A DNA stretch of 64,000 nucleotides, from contig NZ_BAAAXG010000026.1 of NCBI RefSeq assembly GCF_039535475.1, positions 3,715,501 to 3,779,500 of the forward strand, given 5' to 3'. Both the position numbers and the translations under genes were made by a program. Positions 42,711 through 53,950 of this stretch are shown piece after piece (position 1 is the first letter of the stretch; each line of letters opens with the position of its first letter). The DNA is from Streptomyces showdoensis (GTDB taxonomy: Bacteria > Actinomycetota > Actinomycetes > Streptomycetales > Streptomycetaceae). The notes beneath the pieces were generated by a model. That model ran no database searches and was not told the DNA's origin. It was given only the letters and a program-made list of their open reading frames with translations.

Positions 42711-43526
42711 ATGACCGTACGCACACGTGCCCTGGGCGCGGGCCTGCTGACCGCCGCCGCCCTGGTCGTCCTCGGGGCCGCCCCGGCCGACGCGGCCCCG
42801 GCCCCGGTCCCGCCGACCGCCCCCACCCCCGAGCAGGCGGTGGCGGCGCCGCAGACGCTCGACACGCTCGCCCGCTTCTTCGCCCGGGACGCCAAGGGCA
42901 GCGCCGCCCTCGCGCGGTCCGCGGCCGCGCCCCGGATCGAGGGCGCGTCCGTGCCGGTGCGGATCCTCTCGCCGGACTTCGTCGCCGGGAAGCCGGGGGC
43001 GCCCGTCGCCCGCGTGGAGTTCCACGCGAGCAGGGCGGTCGCCGCCGACGGCCAGACCGCCTCGCTGTGGACCGTGCGCGGGGCCGGCGGCTGGCGGGTG
43101 GTGAACATCGCCACCGGCGACGACGAGGTGCGCTACGCGCGACAGGGCCTGCGGGCGCTGCCCGGCGGGACCGTCTTCCGCGAGCCGCAGATCGACGCGT
43201 GGTACGTCCAGAAGGGGGCGAAGGTGCTGCCGCTGGACGAGGACGCGGTGCGGGCGGTCGGGAAGAACGGGACCAGCCTCGTCGCGTACCGGGAGCGGGT
43301 GGTGAAGGCGTACGGGGACAAGCTGCCGGGGTCCGCGTACGCGAAGAAGGGGGCGGCGGGCGGGTTCGACACCTCCGCTCCCGCCCCGGCGGTGGCCGCG
43401 CCCGCGGTCTCCGACGGGCCCGCTGTCACCGCCGCGTCCACCGCGGCGGGGGCCGGGGCCGTCCTGGTCCTCGGGCTGACCGCGACCGCGGCGATACGGA
43501 GGCGGCGCGGGTCCCGGGAGGCCTGA
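42711..43526 (+). CDS. exported protein with C-terminal membrane anchor
   Basis: A 271-residue protein of unknown function: signal peptide (about 1-27, ADA), a Pro/Ala-rich stretch, a globular central domain (about 50-215, with VARVEFHASRAV, WRVVNIATGDDEVRYA), an Ala/Pro-rich stalk and a final transmembrane helix (AVLVLGLTATAA) with an RRRRG stop-transfer. ATG 42711 is taken; a GTG at 42702 overlaps the protease stop. Topology suggests a surface protein tied to the membrane. It is probably a partner, inhibitor or substrate of the coupled protease; that is inference from pairing. Confidence 0.75.
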   Translation: MTVRTRALGAGLLTAAALVVLGAAPADAAPAPVPPTAPTPEQAVAAPQTLDTLARFFARDAKGSAALARSAAAPRIEGASVPVRILSPDFVAGKPGAPVARVEFHASRAVAADGQTASLWTVRGAGGWRVVNIATGDDEVRYARQGLRALPGGTVFREPQIDAWYVQKGAKVLPLDEDAVRAVGKNGTSLVAYRERVVKAYGDKLPGSAYAKKGAAGGFDTSAPAPAVAAPAVSDGPAVTAASTAAGAGAVLVLGLTATAAIRRRRGSREA

Positions 43527-43560
43527 GGTACGAGCGGCGGGGCGCCGTCGCGTCGTGCCT

Positions 43561-43593
43561 GCCCGCTCCCCGGGTTCCGTCCGGGGAGCGGGC
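43561..43593. terminator. bidirectional terminator between the protease operon and the SDR gene
   Basis: Perfect 13-pair stem (43561-43573 with 43581-43593) and a seven-base loop between convergent genes. Confidence 0.75.
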
Positions 43594-43601
43594 GGGCGGC
43601 G

Positions 43602-44357
43602 TTACTGCGCCAGATACCCCCCGTCCACCGGCAGCACCGCCCCCGTCACGAAGGAGGACTCGTCCGAGGCCAGGAAGAGGATGGCCGAGGCGACCTCCTC
43701 CGGGCGGCCGAAGCGGGCCATCGGGTGGGCCCGGGCGACGGTGTCCAGGTAGGCGGGGCCGCCCGGTTCCCCGCGGACGGCGGCGACGCGTTCGGTCTCG
43801 ATCGTGCCGGGGGCGACCGCGTTGACCCGGATGCCGTGGGCGGCCCACTCCACCGCCAGGTGCTTGGTGAGTCCGGTCGCCACGAACTTCGCCGGGCCGT
43901 AGACCGCCTGCCGGGCCTGGCCGGCGACGCCCGAGACCGACGAGGTGCAGACGATCGCGCCGCCCCCGGTGAGGCGCATCGCCTCGATCGCGTACTTGCA
44001 GGTCAGGAACATGCCCCGGCCGTCCACGGCCATCACCTCGTCGAAGTCCGAGCCGGTCGCCTCGGTCACGTCGAGCAGCGGGATCACCCCCGCGTTCGCG
44101 ACCAGGACGTCGAGCCGGCCGAAGCGCTCGACCGCCGTGGCGATCATGCGCCGGGCGTCCTCGTCCCGCGAGACGTCGCCCACCACCGTCACCATGCCGT
44201 CGCCGAGCGTGCCGAGCCGCTCCGCGTCCACGTCCGTCGCCACCACGCGGGCGCCCTCGCGCGCGAAGCGCAGCGCCGTCGCCCGGCCGATCCCGCTCGC
44301 CGCACCGGTGACCACGCACACCCGGTCCGCGAGCCGTCCTGAAACCTCGTTCGCCAT
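43602..44357 (-). CDS. short-chain dehydrogenase/reductase
   Basis: A 251-residue classical SDR. Cofactor motif TGAASGIG (about 15-22) with [10 protein letters not shown]: the Asp after beta-2 indicates NAD preference. Catalytic Ser in CTSSVSG and Tyr-Lys in YGPAK. The C-terminal [10 protein letters not shown] is typical. ATG at 44357. It is divergent from uvrC across 58 bases, which also hold the uvrC promoter. Substrate unknown; a polyol or 3-hydroxyacyl compound is possible. Confidence 0.88.
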   Translation of the reverse strand: MANEVSGRLADRVCVVTGAASGIGRATALRFAREGARVVATDVDAERLGTLGDGMVTVVGDVSRDEDARRMIATAVERFGRLDVLVANAGVIPLLDVTEATGSDFDEVMAVDGRGMFLTCKYAIEAMRLTGGGAIVCTSSVSGVAGQARQAVYGPAKFVATGLTKHLAVEWAAHGIRVNAVAPGTIETERVAAVRGEPGGPAYLDTVARAHPMARFGRPEEVASAILFLASDESSFVTGAVLPVDGGYLAQ

Positions 44358-44385
44358 GTCCGGCCAACGAGCGCGCACGGTCGGA

Positions 44386-44408
44386 GTGTCGGTCCCCGCC
44401 AGTAGGGT
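44386..44408 (+). promoter_or_regulatory. RecA-independent DNA-damage promoter (PafBC type) of uvrC
   Basis: GTGTCGGTC (44386-44394), eight bases, TAGGGT (44403-44408), matching TTGTCRGTG-N8-TANNNT at the core. Seven bases to the ATG, so a leaderless message is expected. Confidence 0.65.
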
Positions 44409-44415
44409 GGGAACC

Positions 44416-46416
44416 ATGGCCGACCCCTCCAGCTACCGCCCGAAGCCGGGACAGATCCCCGACTCGCCGGGGGTCTACAAATTCCGCGACGAGCACCGCC
44501 GGGTGATCTACGTCGGGAAGGCGAAGTCCCTCCGGCAGCGCCTGGCGAACTACTTCCAGCCGCTCGCGAGCCTGCACCCGCGGACGGCGACGATGGTGAC
44601 CACGGCCGCCTCCGTGGAGTGGACCGTCGTGTCGACCGAGGTCGAGGCGCTGCAGCTGGAGTACTCCTGGATCAAGGAGTTCGACCCCCGCTTCAACGTG
44701 AAGTACCGGGACGACAAGAGCTATCCGTACCTCGCGGTCACGCTGAACGAGGAGTATCCGCGGGTCCAGGTCATGCGCGGCCACAAGAAGAAGGGCGTGC
44801 GCTACTTCGGGCCGTACGCGCACGCGTGGGCGATCCGCGAGACCGTCGACCTGATGCTGCGGGTGTTCCCGGTGCGGACCTGCTCCGCGGGCGTGTTCCG
44901 CAACGCCGCCTCGGCCGGCCGGCCCTGCCTGCTCGGCTACATCGGCAAGTGCTCGGCGCCCTGCGTCGGCCGGGTCACCCCCGAGGAGCACCGCGAACTG
45001 GCCGAGGACTTCTGCGACTTCATGACCGGCCGCACCGGCACGTACCTGCGCCGGCTGGAGAAGCAGATGATGGTCGCGGCCGAGGACATGGAGTACGAGA
45101 AGGCCGCCCGGCTGCGCGACGACATAGGGGCGCTGCGCAAGGCCATGGAGAAGAGCGCGGTCGTCCTCGCCGACGCCACCGACGCCGACCTGATCGCGCT
45201 CGCCGAGGACGAGCTGGAGGCCGCCGTCCAGATCTTCCACGTCCGCGGCGGCCGGGTCCGCGGCCAGCGCGGCTGGGTCACCGACAAGGTCGAGGCCGTC
45301 GACACCGCCGGGCTCGTCGAGCACGCCCTCCAGCAGCTGTACGGCGAGGAGACCGGCGACGCGGTCCCCAAGGAGGTGCTGGTGCCCGCCCTGCCGGAGG
45401 ACGCCGAGGCGGTCACCGCCTGGCTCTCCGGCCGCCGCGGGTCCAACGTCTCGCTGCGGGTCCCGCAGCGCGGCGACAAGAAGGACCTGATGGAGACCGT
45501 CGCGCGCAACGCGCAGCAGGCCCTCGTGCTGCACAAGACCAAGCGGGCCAGCGACCTCACCACCCGCTCCCGGGCCCTGGAGGAGATCGCCGACGCCCTG
45601 GACCTCGACTCGGCTCCGCTGCGCATCGAGTGCTTCGACATCTCCCACCTCCAGGGCGAGGACGTCGTGGCCTCCATGGTCGTCTTCGAGGACGGGCTGC
45701 CGCGCAAGAGCGAGTACCGCCGCTTCCAGATCAAGGGCTTCGAGGGGCAGGACGACGTCCGGTCCATGCACGAGGTGATCAGCCGCCGGTTCAAGCGCTA
45801 CCTCGCCGAGAAGGAGAGGACCGGCGAGTGGGTGGACGGCGAGGTCCCGGCGGAGGAGGCGGCCGACGCGCCCGAGGGCCGCGACGACGAGGGGCGCCCC
45901 AAGCGCTTCGCCTACCCGCCGCAGCTCGTCGTGGTCGACGGCGGACAGCCGCAGGTGGCGGCGGCCCGGCGGGCCCTGGACGAGCTCGGCATCGACGACA
46001 TCGCCGTCTGCGGCCTCGCCAAGCGCCTGGAGGAGGTCTGGCTGCCCGGCGACGACGACCCGGTGGTGCTGCCCCGCTCCAGCGAGGGGCTGTACCTCCT
46101 CCAGCGGGTACGTGACACGGCTCACGATTTCGCCATCCGCTACCAGAGGTCCAAGCGGAACAAGCGCATCCGCAGCAGCCCCCTGGACGCCGTCCCCGGC
46201 CTCGGCGAGACCCGCAAACAGGCACTCATCAAGCATTTCGGCTCGGTCAAACGCCTCCGACAGGCGACAATCGAGCAGATCTGCGAGGTCCCCGGCATGG
46301 GCCGCAAGACGGCGGAGGCCGTGGCGGTGGCGCTCGCGACGGCGGCCCCGGCCGCGCCCGCCGTGAACACGGCAACAGGAGAGATCATGGAAGACGACGG
46401 GGGCACGACGGCATGA
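44416..46416 (+). CDS. uvrC: UvrABC excinuclease subunit C
   Basis: A 666-residue dual nuclease that makes both incisions in nucleotide excision repair. It has the N-terminal GIY-YIG domain ([24 protein letters not shown]), the UVR motif ([20 protein letters not shown]), the RNase-H-like C-terminal nuclease ([32 protein letters not shown]) and tandem HhH motifs at the end ([31 protein letters not shown]). ATG 44416 follows its promoter by seven bases. It heads the operon uvrC-rapZ-yvcK-whiA, with stop overlapping the rapZ start. Confidence 0.97.
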   Translation: MADPSSYRPKPGQIPDSPGVYKFRDEHRRVIYVGKAKSLRQRLANYFQPLASLHPRTATMVTTAASVEWTVVSTEVEALQLEYSWIKEFDPRFNVKYRDDKSYPYLAVTLNEEYPRVQVMRGHKKKGVRYFGPYAHAWAIRETVDLMLRVFPVRTCSAGVFRNAASAGRPCLLGYIGKCSAPCVGRVTPEEHRELAEDFCDFMTGRTGTYLRRLEKQMMVAAEDMEYEKAARLRDDIGALRKAMEKSAVVLADATDADLIALAEDELEAAVQIFHVRGGRVRGQRGWVTDKVEAVDTAGLVEHALQQLYGEETGDAVPKEVLVPALPEDAEAVTAWLSGRRGSNVSLRVPQRGDKKDLMETVARNAQQALVLHKTKRASDLTTRSRALEEIADALDLDSAPLRIECFDISHLQGEDVVASMVVFEDGLPRKSEYRRFQIKGFEGQDDVRSMHEVISRRFKRYLAEKERTGEWVDGEVPAEEAADAPEGRDDEGRPKRFAYPPQLVVVDGGQPQVAAARRALDELGIDDIAVCGLAKRLEEVWLPGDDDPVVLPRSSEGLYLLQRVRDTAHDFAIRYQRSKRNKRIRSSPLDAVPGLGETRKQALIKHFGSVKRLRQATIEQICEVPGMGRKTAEAVAVALATAAPAAPAVNTATGEIMEDDGGTTA

Positions 46417-47450
46417 CCACGCACGACCGGCAGCACGCGAACGAACCGCAGGCCGAGCAGCACCAGAGCGACCAGAACCACCAGAGCGACCCGCACGACC
46501 CGCACGACCCGCACAACGAGCACGAAGACGGAGCGCCAGACATGGACACGGGCACCACCGAGCCCGCGGGCGAGAACAACGCCGACGCGGCCACCCCCGA
46601 ACTGGTGATCATCTCCGGCATGTCCGGAGCAGGCCGGTCCACCGCGGCGAAGTGCCTGGAGGACCTCGGCTGGTTCGTCGTCGACAACCTGCCGCCCGCG
46701 CTGATCCCCACCATGGTGGAGCTCGGCGCCCGCTCGCAGGGCAACGTGGCCCGGATCGCGGTCGTCGTCGACGTCCGCGGCCGGCAGTTCTTCGACAACC
46801 TCCGCGACTCCCTCGCCGACCTCGACTCCAAGCAGGTCACCCGCCGGATCGTCTTCCTGGAGTCCTCCGACGACGCCCTGGTCCGCCGCTTCGAGTCGGT
46901 CCGCCGCCCGCACCCCCTGCAGGGCGACGGCCGCATCGTCGACGGCATCGCCGCCGAGCGCGACCTGCTGCGCGAGCTGCGCGGCGACGCCGACCTGGTG
47001 ATCGACACCTCCAGCCTCAACGTCCACGAGCTGCGCGCCAAGATGGACGCCCAGTTCGCCGGCGAGGAGGAGCCCGAGCTGCGGGCCACCGTGATGTCCT
47101 TCGGCTTCAAGTACGGCCTGCCCGTCGACGCCGACCTCGTCGTCGACATGCGCTTCCTGCCCAACCCGCACTGGGTCCCCGAGCTGCGCCCCTTCACCGG
47201 TCTGAACGAAGAGGTCGCCAACTACGTCTACAACCAGCCCGGCGCCAAGGAGTTCCTCGACCGCTACACCGAGCTGCTCCAGCTGATCGCCGCCGGATAC
47301 CGCCGCGAGGGCAAGCGGTACGTGACGATCGCCGTCGGCTGCACGGGCGGCAAGCACCGCTCCGTGGCCACCGCCGAGAAGCTGGCCGCCCGGATCGCCG
47401 CGGAGGGCGTCGAGACCGTCGTCGTGCACCGGGACATGGGGCGCGAGTGA
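46413..47450 (+). CDS. rapZ: RapZ/YvcJ-type nucleotide-binding protein with His-rich N-terminus
   Basis: A 345-residue P-loop protein of the RapZ family, which binds nucleotides, amino-sugar phosphates and, in enterobacteria, small RNAs. Walker A is GMSGAGRST at 69-77 with Arg instead of Lys, as in actinobacterial members; the family sequences [44 protein letters not shown] and [13 protein letters not shown] are complete. Odd: the first 60 residues are an acidic, Gln/His-rich extension with eight histidines, including [12 protein letters not shown], possibly metal-binding. The ATG overlaps the uvrC stop and the stop overlaps the yvcK start. Confidence 0.92.
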   Translation: MTTHDRQHANEPQAEQHQSDQNHQSDPHDPHDPHNEHEDGAPDMDTGTTEPAGENNADAATPELVIISGMSGAGRSTAAKCLEDLGWFVVDNLPPALIPTMVELGARSQGNVARIAVVVDVRGRQFFDNLRDSLADLDSKQVTRRIVFLESSDDALVRRFESVRRPHPLQGDGRIVDGIAAERDLLRELRGDADLVIDTSSLNVHELRAKMDAQFAGEEEPELRATVMSFGFKYGLPVDADLVVDMRFLPNPHWVPELRPFTGLNEEVANYVYNQPGAKEFLDRYTELLQLIAAGYRREGKRYVTIAVGCTGGKHRSVATAEKLAARIAAEGVETVVVHRDMGRE

Positions 47451-48475
47451 AGCCGTACAAGCGGCGCGCGTCCACCCTCTCGGTGCGGCGCACGCTCCGC
47501 AGGCGCGGTGCCCAGCCCAAGGTCGTCGCCCTCGGCGGCGGCATGGGGCTCTCGGCCTCCCTCGCCGCCCTGCGCCGCATCACCGGCGACCTGACCGCCG
47601 TGGTCACCGTCGCCGACGACGGGGGCTCCAGCGGCCGGCTCCGCGAGGAGCTGGGCGTGCTGCCCCCCGGCGACCTGCGCAAGGCGCTCGCGGCGCTCTG
47701 CGGCGACGACGACTGGGGCCAGACCTGGGCCCGGGTGATCCAGCACCGCTTCCAGTCCAAGGGCGAGATGCACGGCCACGCGGTCGGCAACCTGCTGATC
47801 GTCGCGCTCTGGGAGCAGCTGGGCGGCGACCCCGTCCAGGCCCTCGACCTGGTCGGCAAGCTGCTCGGCGCGCACGGCCGGGTGCTGCCCATGTCCGCCG
47901 TGCCGCTGGAGCTCCAGGCCCTGGTCAAGGGCCACGACCCGGAGCGCCCGCTCGACGTGGACACCGTCCGCGGCCAGGCCACCGTGGCCCTCACCCCCGG
48001 CGAGGTGCAGTCCGTCCACCTGGTGCCGCACGACCCGCCGGCCGTGCCCGAGGCCGTCGAGGCGGTCCTGGACGCGGACTGGGTGGTGCTCGGCCCGGGG
48101 TCCTGGTTCTCCTCGGTGATCCCGCACCTGCTGGTGCCCGAGCTGCTCGACGCCCTGGTGGAGACCAAGGCCCGCCGGGTGCTCTCGCTGAACCTCGCGC
48201 CGCAGCCCGGAGAAACAGAGGGCTTCTCCCCGCAGCGTCATTTGGAGGTTTTGGCACGACACGCCCCTAAACTCGCCCTGGACGTGGTGCTGGCCGACGA
48301 GGCCGCCGTGCCCGATCGCGAGTCCCTCGCCGACGCCGCCAAGCGGCTCGGCGCCGCGGTCGAGCTGGCGCCGGTGGCCAGGCCCGACGGTGCTCCGAAG
48401 CACGACCCGGAGCTGTTGGCCGCCGCGTACGACCGTATTTTTCGGATGCATGGAAGGATCGGCCCATGGCGATGA
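47447..48475 (+). CDS. yvcK: YvcK/CofD-like gluconeogenesis factor
   Basis: A 342-residue protein of the YvcK (GlmR) family, a UDP-GlcNAc-binding regulator of cell-wall precursor supply. Family motifs are visible: [59 protein letters not shown] and [15 protein letters not shown]. The GTG start overlaps the rapZ stop (GTGA) and its end overlaps whiA by ten bases. Found between rapZ and whiA in nearly all Gram-positive genomes. Confidence 0.93.
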   Translation: MKPYKRRASTLSVRRTLRRRGAQPKVVALGGGMGLSASLAALRRITGDLTAVVTVADDGGSSGRLREELGVLPPGDLRKALAALCGDDDWGQTWARVIQHRFQSKGEMHGHAVGNLLIVALWEQLGGDPVQALDLVGKLLGAHGRVLPMSAVPLELQALVKGHDPERPLDVDTVRGQATVALTPGEVQSVHLVPHDPPAVPEAVEAVLDADWVVLGPGSWFSSVIPHLLVPELLDALVETKARRVLSLNLAPQPGETEGFSPQRHLEVLARHAPKLALDVVLADEAAVPDRESLADAAKRLGAAVELAPVARPDGAPKHDPELLAAAYDRIFRMHGRIGPWR

Positions 48476-49455
48476 CGGCAGCGGTGAAGGACGAGATCTC
48501 CCGGCTCCCCGTCACCCGGACCTGCTGCAGGAAGGCCGAGGTCTCGTCGATCCTGCGGTTCGCGGGCGGGCTGCACCTGGTGAGCGGCCGGATCGTGATC
48601 GAGGCGGAGCTGGACACCGCGATGGCGGCCCGCCGCCTCAAGCGGGACATCCTGGAGATCTTCGGGCACAGCTCGGAACTGATCGTGATGGCGCCCGGCG
48701 GACTGCGCCGGGGCTCGCGCTTCGTGGTGCGCGTGGTGGCGGGCGGCGACCAGCTGGCCCGCCAGACCGGCCTGGTGGACGGCCGCGGCCGCCCCATCCG
48801 GGGACTGCCCCCGCAGGTCGTGTCGGGTGCCACCTGTGACGCGGAGGCGGCCTGGCGCGGCGCCTTCCTGGCGCACGGCTCGCTGACCGAGCCGGGCCGC
48901 TCCTCCTCCCTGGAGGTGACCTGCCCGGGCCCGGAGGCCGCCCTCGCCCTGGTCGGCGCGGCCCGCCGGCTCTCCATCGCGGCGAAGGCCCGCGAGGTGC
49001 GCGGCGTGGACCGGGTGGTGGTCCGCGACGGCGACGCCATCGGTGCCCTGCTGACCCGGCTCGGCGCGCACGAGTCGGTGCTGGCCTGGGAGGAGCGGCG
49101 GATGCGCCGCGAGGTCCGCGCCACTGCCAACCGGCTGGCCAACTTCGACGACGCCAACCTGCGCCGCTCGGCCCGCGCGGCGGTCGCCGCGGGCGCCCGG
49201 GTGCAGCGGGCCCTGGAGATCCTCGCCGACGAGGTGCCCGAGCACCTCGCCGCGGCCGGCCGGCTGCGCATGGAGCACAAGCAGGCCTCCCTGGAGGAGC
49301 TGGGCGCGCTCGCCGACCCGCCGCTGACCAAGGACGCGGTGGCCGGCCGGATCCGCCGGCTGCTCGCGATGGCGGACAAGCGGGCGCAGGACCTGGGCAT
49401 CCCCGGGACCGAGTCCAACCTGACGGAGGAGCTGGACGACAGCCTCGTCGGCTGA
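48466..49455 (+). CDS. whiA: sporulation transcription factor WhiA
   Basis: A 329-residue DNA-binding regulator that acts with WhiB to switch Streptomyces from aerial growth to sporulation septation. It has the N-terminal LAGLIDADG-like domain ([32 protein letters not shown]) and the C-terminal helix-turn-helix with [21 protein letters not shown]. Opening [26 protein letters not shown] is as in other streptomycetes. The ATG overlaps yvcK by ten bases. Last gene of the uvrC operon, though whiA genes often carry an extra internal promoter. Confidence 0.97.
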   Translation: MAMTAAVKDEISRLPVTRTCCRKAEVSSILRFAGGLHLVSGRIVIEAELDTAMAARRLKRDILEIFGHSSELIVMAPGGLRRGSRFVVRVVAGGDQLARQTGLVDGRGRPIRGLPPQVVSGATCDAEAAWRGAFLAHGSLTEPGRSSSLEVTCPGPEAALALVGAARRLSIAAKAREVRGVDRVVVRDGDAIGALLTRLGAHESVLAWEERRMRREVRATANRLANFDDANLRRSARAAVAAGARVQRALEILADEVPEHLAAAGRLRMEHKQASLEELGALADPPLTKDAVAGRIRRLLAMADKRAQDLGIPGTESNLTEELDDSLVG

Positions 49456-49491
49456 CCCCTCACCAGAACGGCCGATTCCGTTCAACTCCGC

Positions 49492-49522
49492 GCTGCCGGT
49501 GCCCTTCTGAGGCGCCGGCAGC
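49492..49522 (+). terminator. terminator after whiA
   Basis: A 12-pair stem with one T-G pair (49492-49503 with 49511-49522), seven-base loop, followed by TTCCGTTTC. Confidence 0.7.
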
Positions 49523-49622
49523 TTCCGTTTCGGCACGCCGTACGCACCCTTGACGAGGCCCGTGAGTCACCACGAGCCTGGCGTCTGTTCACTTTCGTGG
49601 CAGACAAGAGCAAGGGGGGCTT

Positions 49623-52583
49623 ATGAGGCGCAGGGTGAGGGCGGCGGTCGCCGCCGCTTCACTGGTGATCGCGGGACTGGCGGCGGCACCCGTCGCCGGG
49701 GCGCAGCCGAACGCCGACGGCGCCGGCCAGGGCGACGGACTCTCCGTGTGGCGGGCCGAGGTCTCCCAGGAGCAGCTGCCGCTCCTCCTGGACGCCGGCA
49801 CCGACGCCCGCGAACTGAGCGAGCAGGTGCCCGCCGAGGGCTCCGCCACCGTCGAGCTCTACCTCACCGACGCGCAAGCCGGGAAACTGCGCGGCGAGGG
49901 CGTCCGGATCACCGAGCACACCCTCTCCGCCCAGGCGGAGAAGCGGGTCGCGGGCGCCGGGGACGGAGTCTTCCGCCCGTACGGCGGCCCCGGCGGGCTC
50001 AAGCAGGAGATCATGGACACCGCCCGGTCCCACCCGGGGATCACCAAGGTCGTCTCGATCGGCAAGACCGTCAAGGGCCAGGACATCCTCGCCCTCAAGA
50101 TCAGCAAGGGCGCCGCCAAGAGCAGGGACGGCTCGCGGCCCGCCACGCTGTACATGTCCAACCAGCACGCCCGCGAGTGGATCACCCCCGAGATGACCCG
50201 GCGGCTGATGCACCACTACCTCGACGGCTACGGCAAGGACAGCCGCCTCACCCGGATCGTCGACACCACCGAGCTGTGGTTCGTGCTCTCCGCCAACCCC
50301 GACGGCTACGACTACACCCACGCCGACCCGGCCAACCGCCAGTGGCGCAAGAACCTGCGCGACAACAACGGCGACGGGCGCATCGAGTCCGGCGACGGCG
50401 TCGACCTCAACCGCAACTTCGGCTACAAGTGGGGCTACGACGACGAGGGCTCGTCGCCCGACGCGGCCGACGAGACCTATCGCGGCCCGCGCGCCGCCTC
50501 CGAGCCGGAGACCCGCGCCCTGGACGCCTTCGAGAAGCGCATCGGCTTCCAGTACGGCATCAACTACCACTCCGCCGCCCAGCTGCTGCTGTACGGCGTG
50601 GGCTGGCAGGTCGCCACCGACACCCCCGACGACGTGGCCCTCAGGGCGCTCGCCGGCACCCCGCAGAAGTCCGCGGTCCCCGGCTACCGCCCGCAGGTCT
50701 CCTCGGAGCTCTACATCACCAACGGCGAGGCCGACGGACACGCCGCCAACGTCAACGGGATGCAGATGTTCACCCCGGAGATGTCGACCTGCGCCACCGC
50801 CTCCCGCGTCGACCCGAACGACGCCTGGAACCCGGCGGACTGCGCCTCCGTCTTCACCTTCCCCGACGACGAGAAGCTGATCCAGGCCGAGTTCGCCAAG
50901 AACATCCCCTTCGCGCTCGCCGTCGCCGAGACCGCCGCCCACCCGGACCGGCCCGTCTCCCCGGTGGGCATCGAGGCCCCCGACTTCACCCCGGACGCCT
51001 TCGCCACCTCCTACGCCGCCCGCGGCCAGGAGCAGGAGGTCGCCGTCACCGCCCGCAAGTCGCTGCGCGCCAAGACCCTCAACTACCGGATCAACGGCGG
51101 CCGCACCCACCGCGAGGGCCTGGAGCCCTGGAAGGGCGGCGAGACCTTCGGCGGCGAGGACAACCTCTACTTCGACCAGTTCCGCGCCGAGGTCGAGGGC
51201 ACCCGGCCCGGCGACAAGGTCGAGGTCTGGTACACGGCCCGCACCCGCGAGGGCAGGGCCACCGCGTCCGCCCCGTTCACGTACACCGTGGCCGAGCGGC
51301 CCCGCGGCGACGTCCTCGTCCTCGCCGAGGAGGGCGGCACCGCCGCCGCGAAGAACGCCGACGCCTATGTGAAGGCCGTCGCCGCCAACGGCCGGCGGGC
51401 CGCCGTCTGGGACGTCGCCACCCAGGGCGCCCCGCACCCCCTCGGCGTGCTGAGCCACTTCCGCACCGTCGTCTGGTACTCCGGCGCCGAGCAGCCCTCC
51501 GGCGGCTCGCTGCTCGCGGTCCGCGCCTACCTCAACGAGGGCGGCAAGCTGATCAACGCGGGCGAGAAGTCCGGCGGCCTGGTCACCATCGGCCGGGCCG
51601 AGTCCAACGACTTCGCCCAGTACTACCTCGGCGCCTACCGCAGGGCCGGTCTGAACGGCCCGGTCTCCTTCGCCGGAGCCGGCCGCCTCGGCGGCGCCGG
51701 CGCGCCGCTCGGCGCTGCGGAGGGCAACCCGCTCGACAACGCGGGCGCCTACACCGTCACCTCCGACACCCTGAAGCCCGCGCTCTTCCCGCAGTTCGCC
51801 GACAGCGCCTCGGCGGGCGACTACCCGGGCATCCGGACCCCCTTCGAGCCCTACGAGGGGAGCCGGTTCGCTGCCCTGCGGCACTCGGACAACACCTGGG
51901 CGCGGCTCGCCAGGACCGTGGACCTCACCGGCGTCGTCGCCGCCCAGCAGCCGAACCTGACCTTCCAGGTCAGCTACGACACCGAGCCGGGGTACGACAA
52001 CGTGATCGTCGAGGCCCACACCGTCGGCCAGGACGATTGGACCACCCTGCCCGACGCCAACGGCGGCACCTCCGCCGAGCCGCCCGCCGACTGCGGCGAG
52101 GGCTACTACGTGCGCGGCCACCCCTTCCTCGCCCACTACCTCACGGTCGGCGAGGACGGCTGCGCCGCCACCGGCACCACCGGCGCCTGGAACGCCTTCA
52201 CCGGCCCCTCCAACGGCTGGCGGCAGGCGAAGATCGACCTGAGCGCGTACGCGGGCAAGCAGGTCGAGCTGGCCGTCTCCTACGTCTCCGACCCGGGCAC
52301 CGGCGAGATGGGCGCCTTCGTCGACGACCTCCGGCTCTCCGCCGGCGCCGTCGCCGAGACCGAGGGCTTCGAGACCGGGACCGGAAACTGGTCCGTACCG
52401 GGTGCTCCGGCCGGCAGCCCCGGGAACGGATCCGACTGGACCCGTTCCGAGGCGCTCTTCCACTCCCAGGCGTCGGTCACCACCCGTGACACCGTCCTCT
52501 TCGGCTTCGGTCTGGAGCACGTCCCGAATGCGGCGGATCGGGCGGCTCTGCTCGGAAAGGCCCTTAATTCGCTCCGACGCTGA
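49623..52583 (+). CDS. secreted zinc carboxypeptidase (M14) with C-terminal immune-inhibitor-A-like domain
   Basis: A 986-residue exported metallopeptidase. Signal peptide 1-27 and a propeptide (about 28-125) precede the M14 domain (about 126-440). Zinc ligands are in NQHAREW (HxxE) and NYHSAAQ, substrate arginine in VDLNRNFGYKW, catalytic Glu in the EPETRALD or later segment. A beta domain, a GATase-like segment (about 560-720, DVLVLAEEGG, VVWYSGAEQPSGG) and a lectin/MAM-like domain with FQVSYDTEPGYDNVIVEAH (immune inhibitor A type) follow. It digests extracellular proteins. The ATG 49623 has AAGGGGGG upstream. Monocistronic, closed by an intrinsic terminator. Confidence 0.9.
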   Translation: MRRRVRAAVAAASLVIAGLAAAPVAGAQPNADGAGQGDGLSVWRAEVSQEQLPLLLDAGTDARELSEQVPAEGSATVELYLTDAQAGKLRGEGVRITEHTLSAQAEKRVAGAGDGVFRPYGGPGGLKQEIMDTARSHPGITKVVSIGKTVKGQDILALKISKGAAKSRDGSRPATLYMSNQHAREWITPEMTRRLMHHYLDGYGKDSRLTRIVDTTELWFVLSANPDGYDYTHADPANRQWRKNLRDNNGDGRIESGDGVDLNRNFGYKWGYDDEGSSPDAADETYRGPRAASEPETRALDAFEKRIGFQYGINYHSAAQLLLYGVGWQVATDTPDDVALRALAGTPQKSAVPGYRPQVSSELYITNGEADGHAANVNGMQMFTPEMSTCATASRVDPNDAWNPADCASVFTFPDDEKLIQAEFAKNIPFALAVAETAAHPDRPVSPVGIEAPDFTPDAFATSYAARGQEQEVAVTARKSLRAKTLNYRINGGRTHREGLEPWKGGETFGGEDNLYFDQFRAEVEGTRPGDKVEVWYTARTREGRATASAPFTYTVAERPRGDVLVLAEEGGTAAAKNADAYVKAVAANGRRAAVWDVATQGAPHPLGVLSHFRTVVWYSGAEQPSGGSLLAVRAYLNEGGKLINAGEKSGGLVTIGRAESNDFAQYYLGAYRRAGLNGPVSFAGAGRLGGAGAPLGAAEGNPLDNAGAYTVTSDTLKPALFPQFADSASAGDYPGIRTPFEPYEGSRFAALRHSDNTWARLARTVDLTGVVAAQQPNLTFQVSYDTEPGYDNVIVEAHTVGQDDWTTLPDANGGTSAEPPADCGEGYYVRGHPFLAHYLTVGEDGCAATGTTGAWNAFTGPSNGWRQAKIDLSAYAGKQVELAVSYVSDPGTGEMGAFVDDLRLSAGAVAETEGFETGTGNWSVPGAPAGSPGNGSDWTRSEALFHSQASVTTRDTVLFGFGLEHVPNAADRAALLGKALNSLRR

Positions 52584-52648
52584 TCCGGCCGCTCAGGCGA
52601 GCATGGATTTCGGTCACTCTCCGTAGTGGGGGCGAAGGTCCCGCGATG

Positions 52649-52687
52649 GCCCTTACCTCTTGGTAGGTAAGGGCTGTCGGCCTTTTT
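52649..52687 (+). terminator. intrinsic terminator after the M14 gene
   Basis: Ten-pair stem GCCCTTACCT/AGGTAAGGGC (52649-52658 with 52665-52674), then T5 at 52683-52687. Confidence 0.75.
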
Positions 52688-52721
52688 CCAGCACTTTCAG
52701 GGCGCGTACGGCTGCACTGGA

Positions 52722-52752
52722 TGTCACTCTCGGCCGCTGGGAGAGGTAGGGT
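52722..52752 (+). promoter_or_regulatory. candidate promoter of gap
   Basis: A clear -10 TAGGGT (52747-52752); TGTCAC (52722-52727) is a possible -35 at a long 19-base spacing. Leader about 70 bases with AACGAGGAG before the GTG. Confidence 0.4.
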
Positions 52753-52815
52753 CGTAAGCGGTCGGGGACATCCCAAAAGAGAAGCTCGCCGGGCGTCGAA
52801 ACCCGGCGTACCTAA

Positions 52816-53841
<1,026 letters not shown>

Positions 53842-53867
53842 ACTTCAGGGCGGGTTTTCGATGTGAG

Positions 53868-53907
53868 CAGGGCTCGGGCAGCGCGAAGACGCGCTGCGCG
53901 AGCCCTG
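53868..53907 (+). terminator. hairpin between gap and pgk
   Basis: GGGCTCG/CGAGCCC outer stem and GCAGCGC/GCGCTGC inner stem separated by one G-G mismatch. Placed between two genes of the same pathway, it may be a partial terminator that lowers pgk relative to gap, or an mRNA-stabilising element. Confidence 0.5.
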
Positions 53908-53950
53908 TCTCGTGTGCTCCACCGCGTGTACCAAGGGAGTCAGTGAACAG

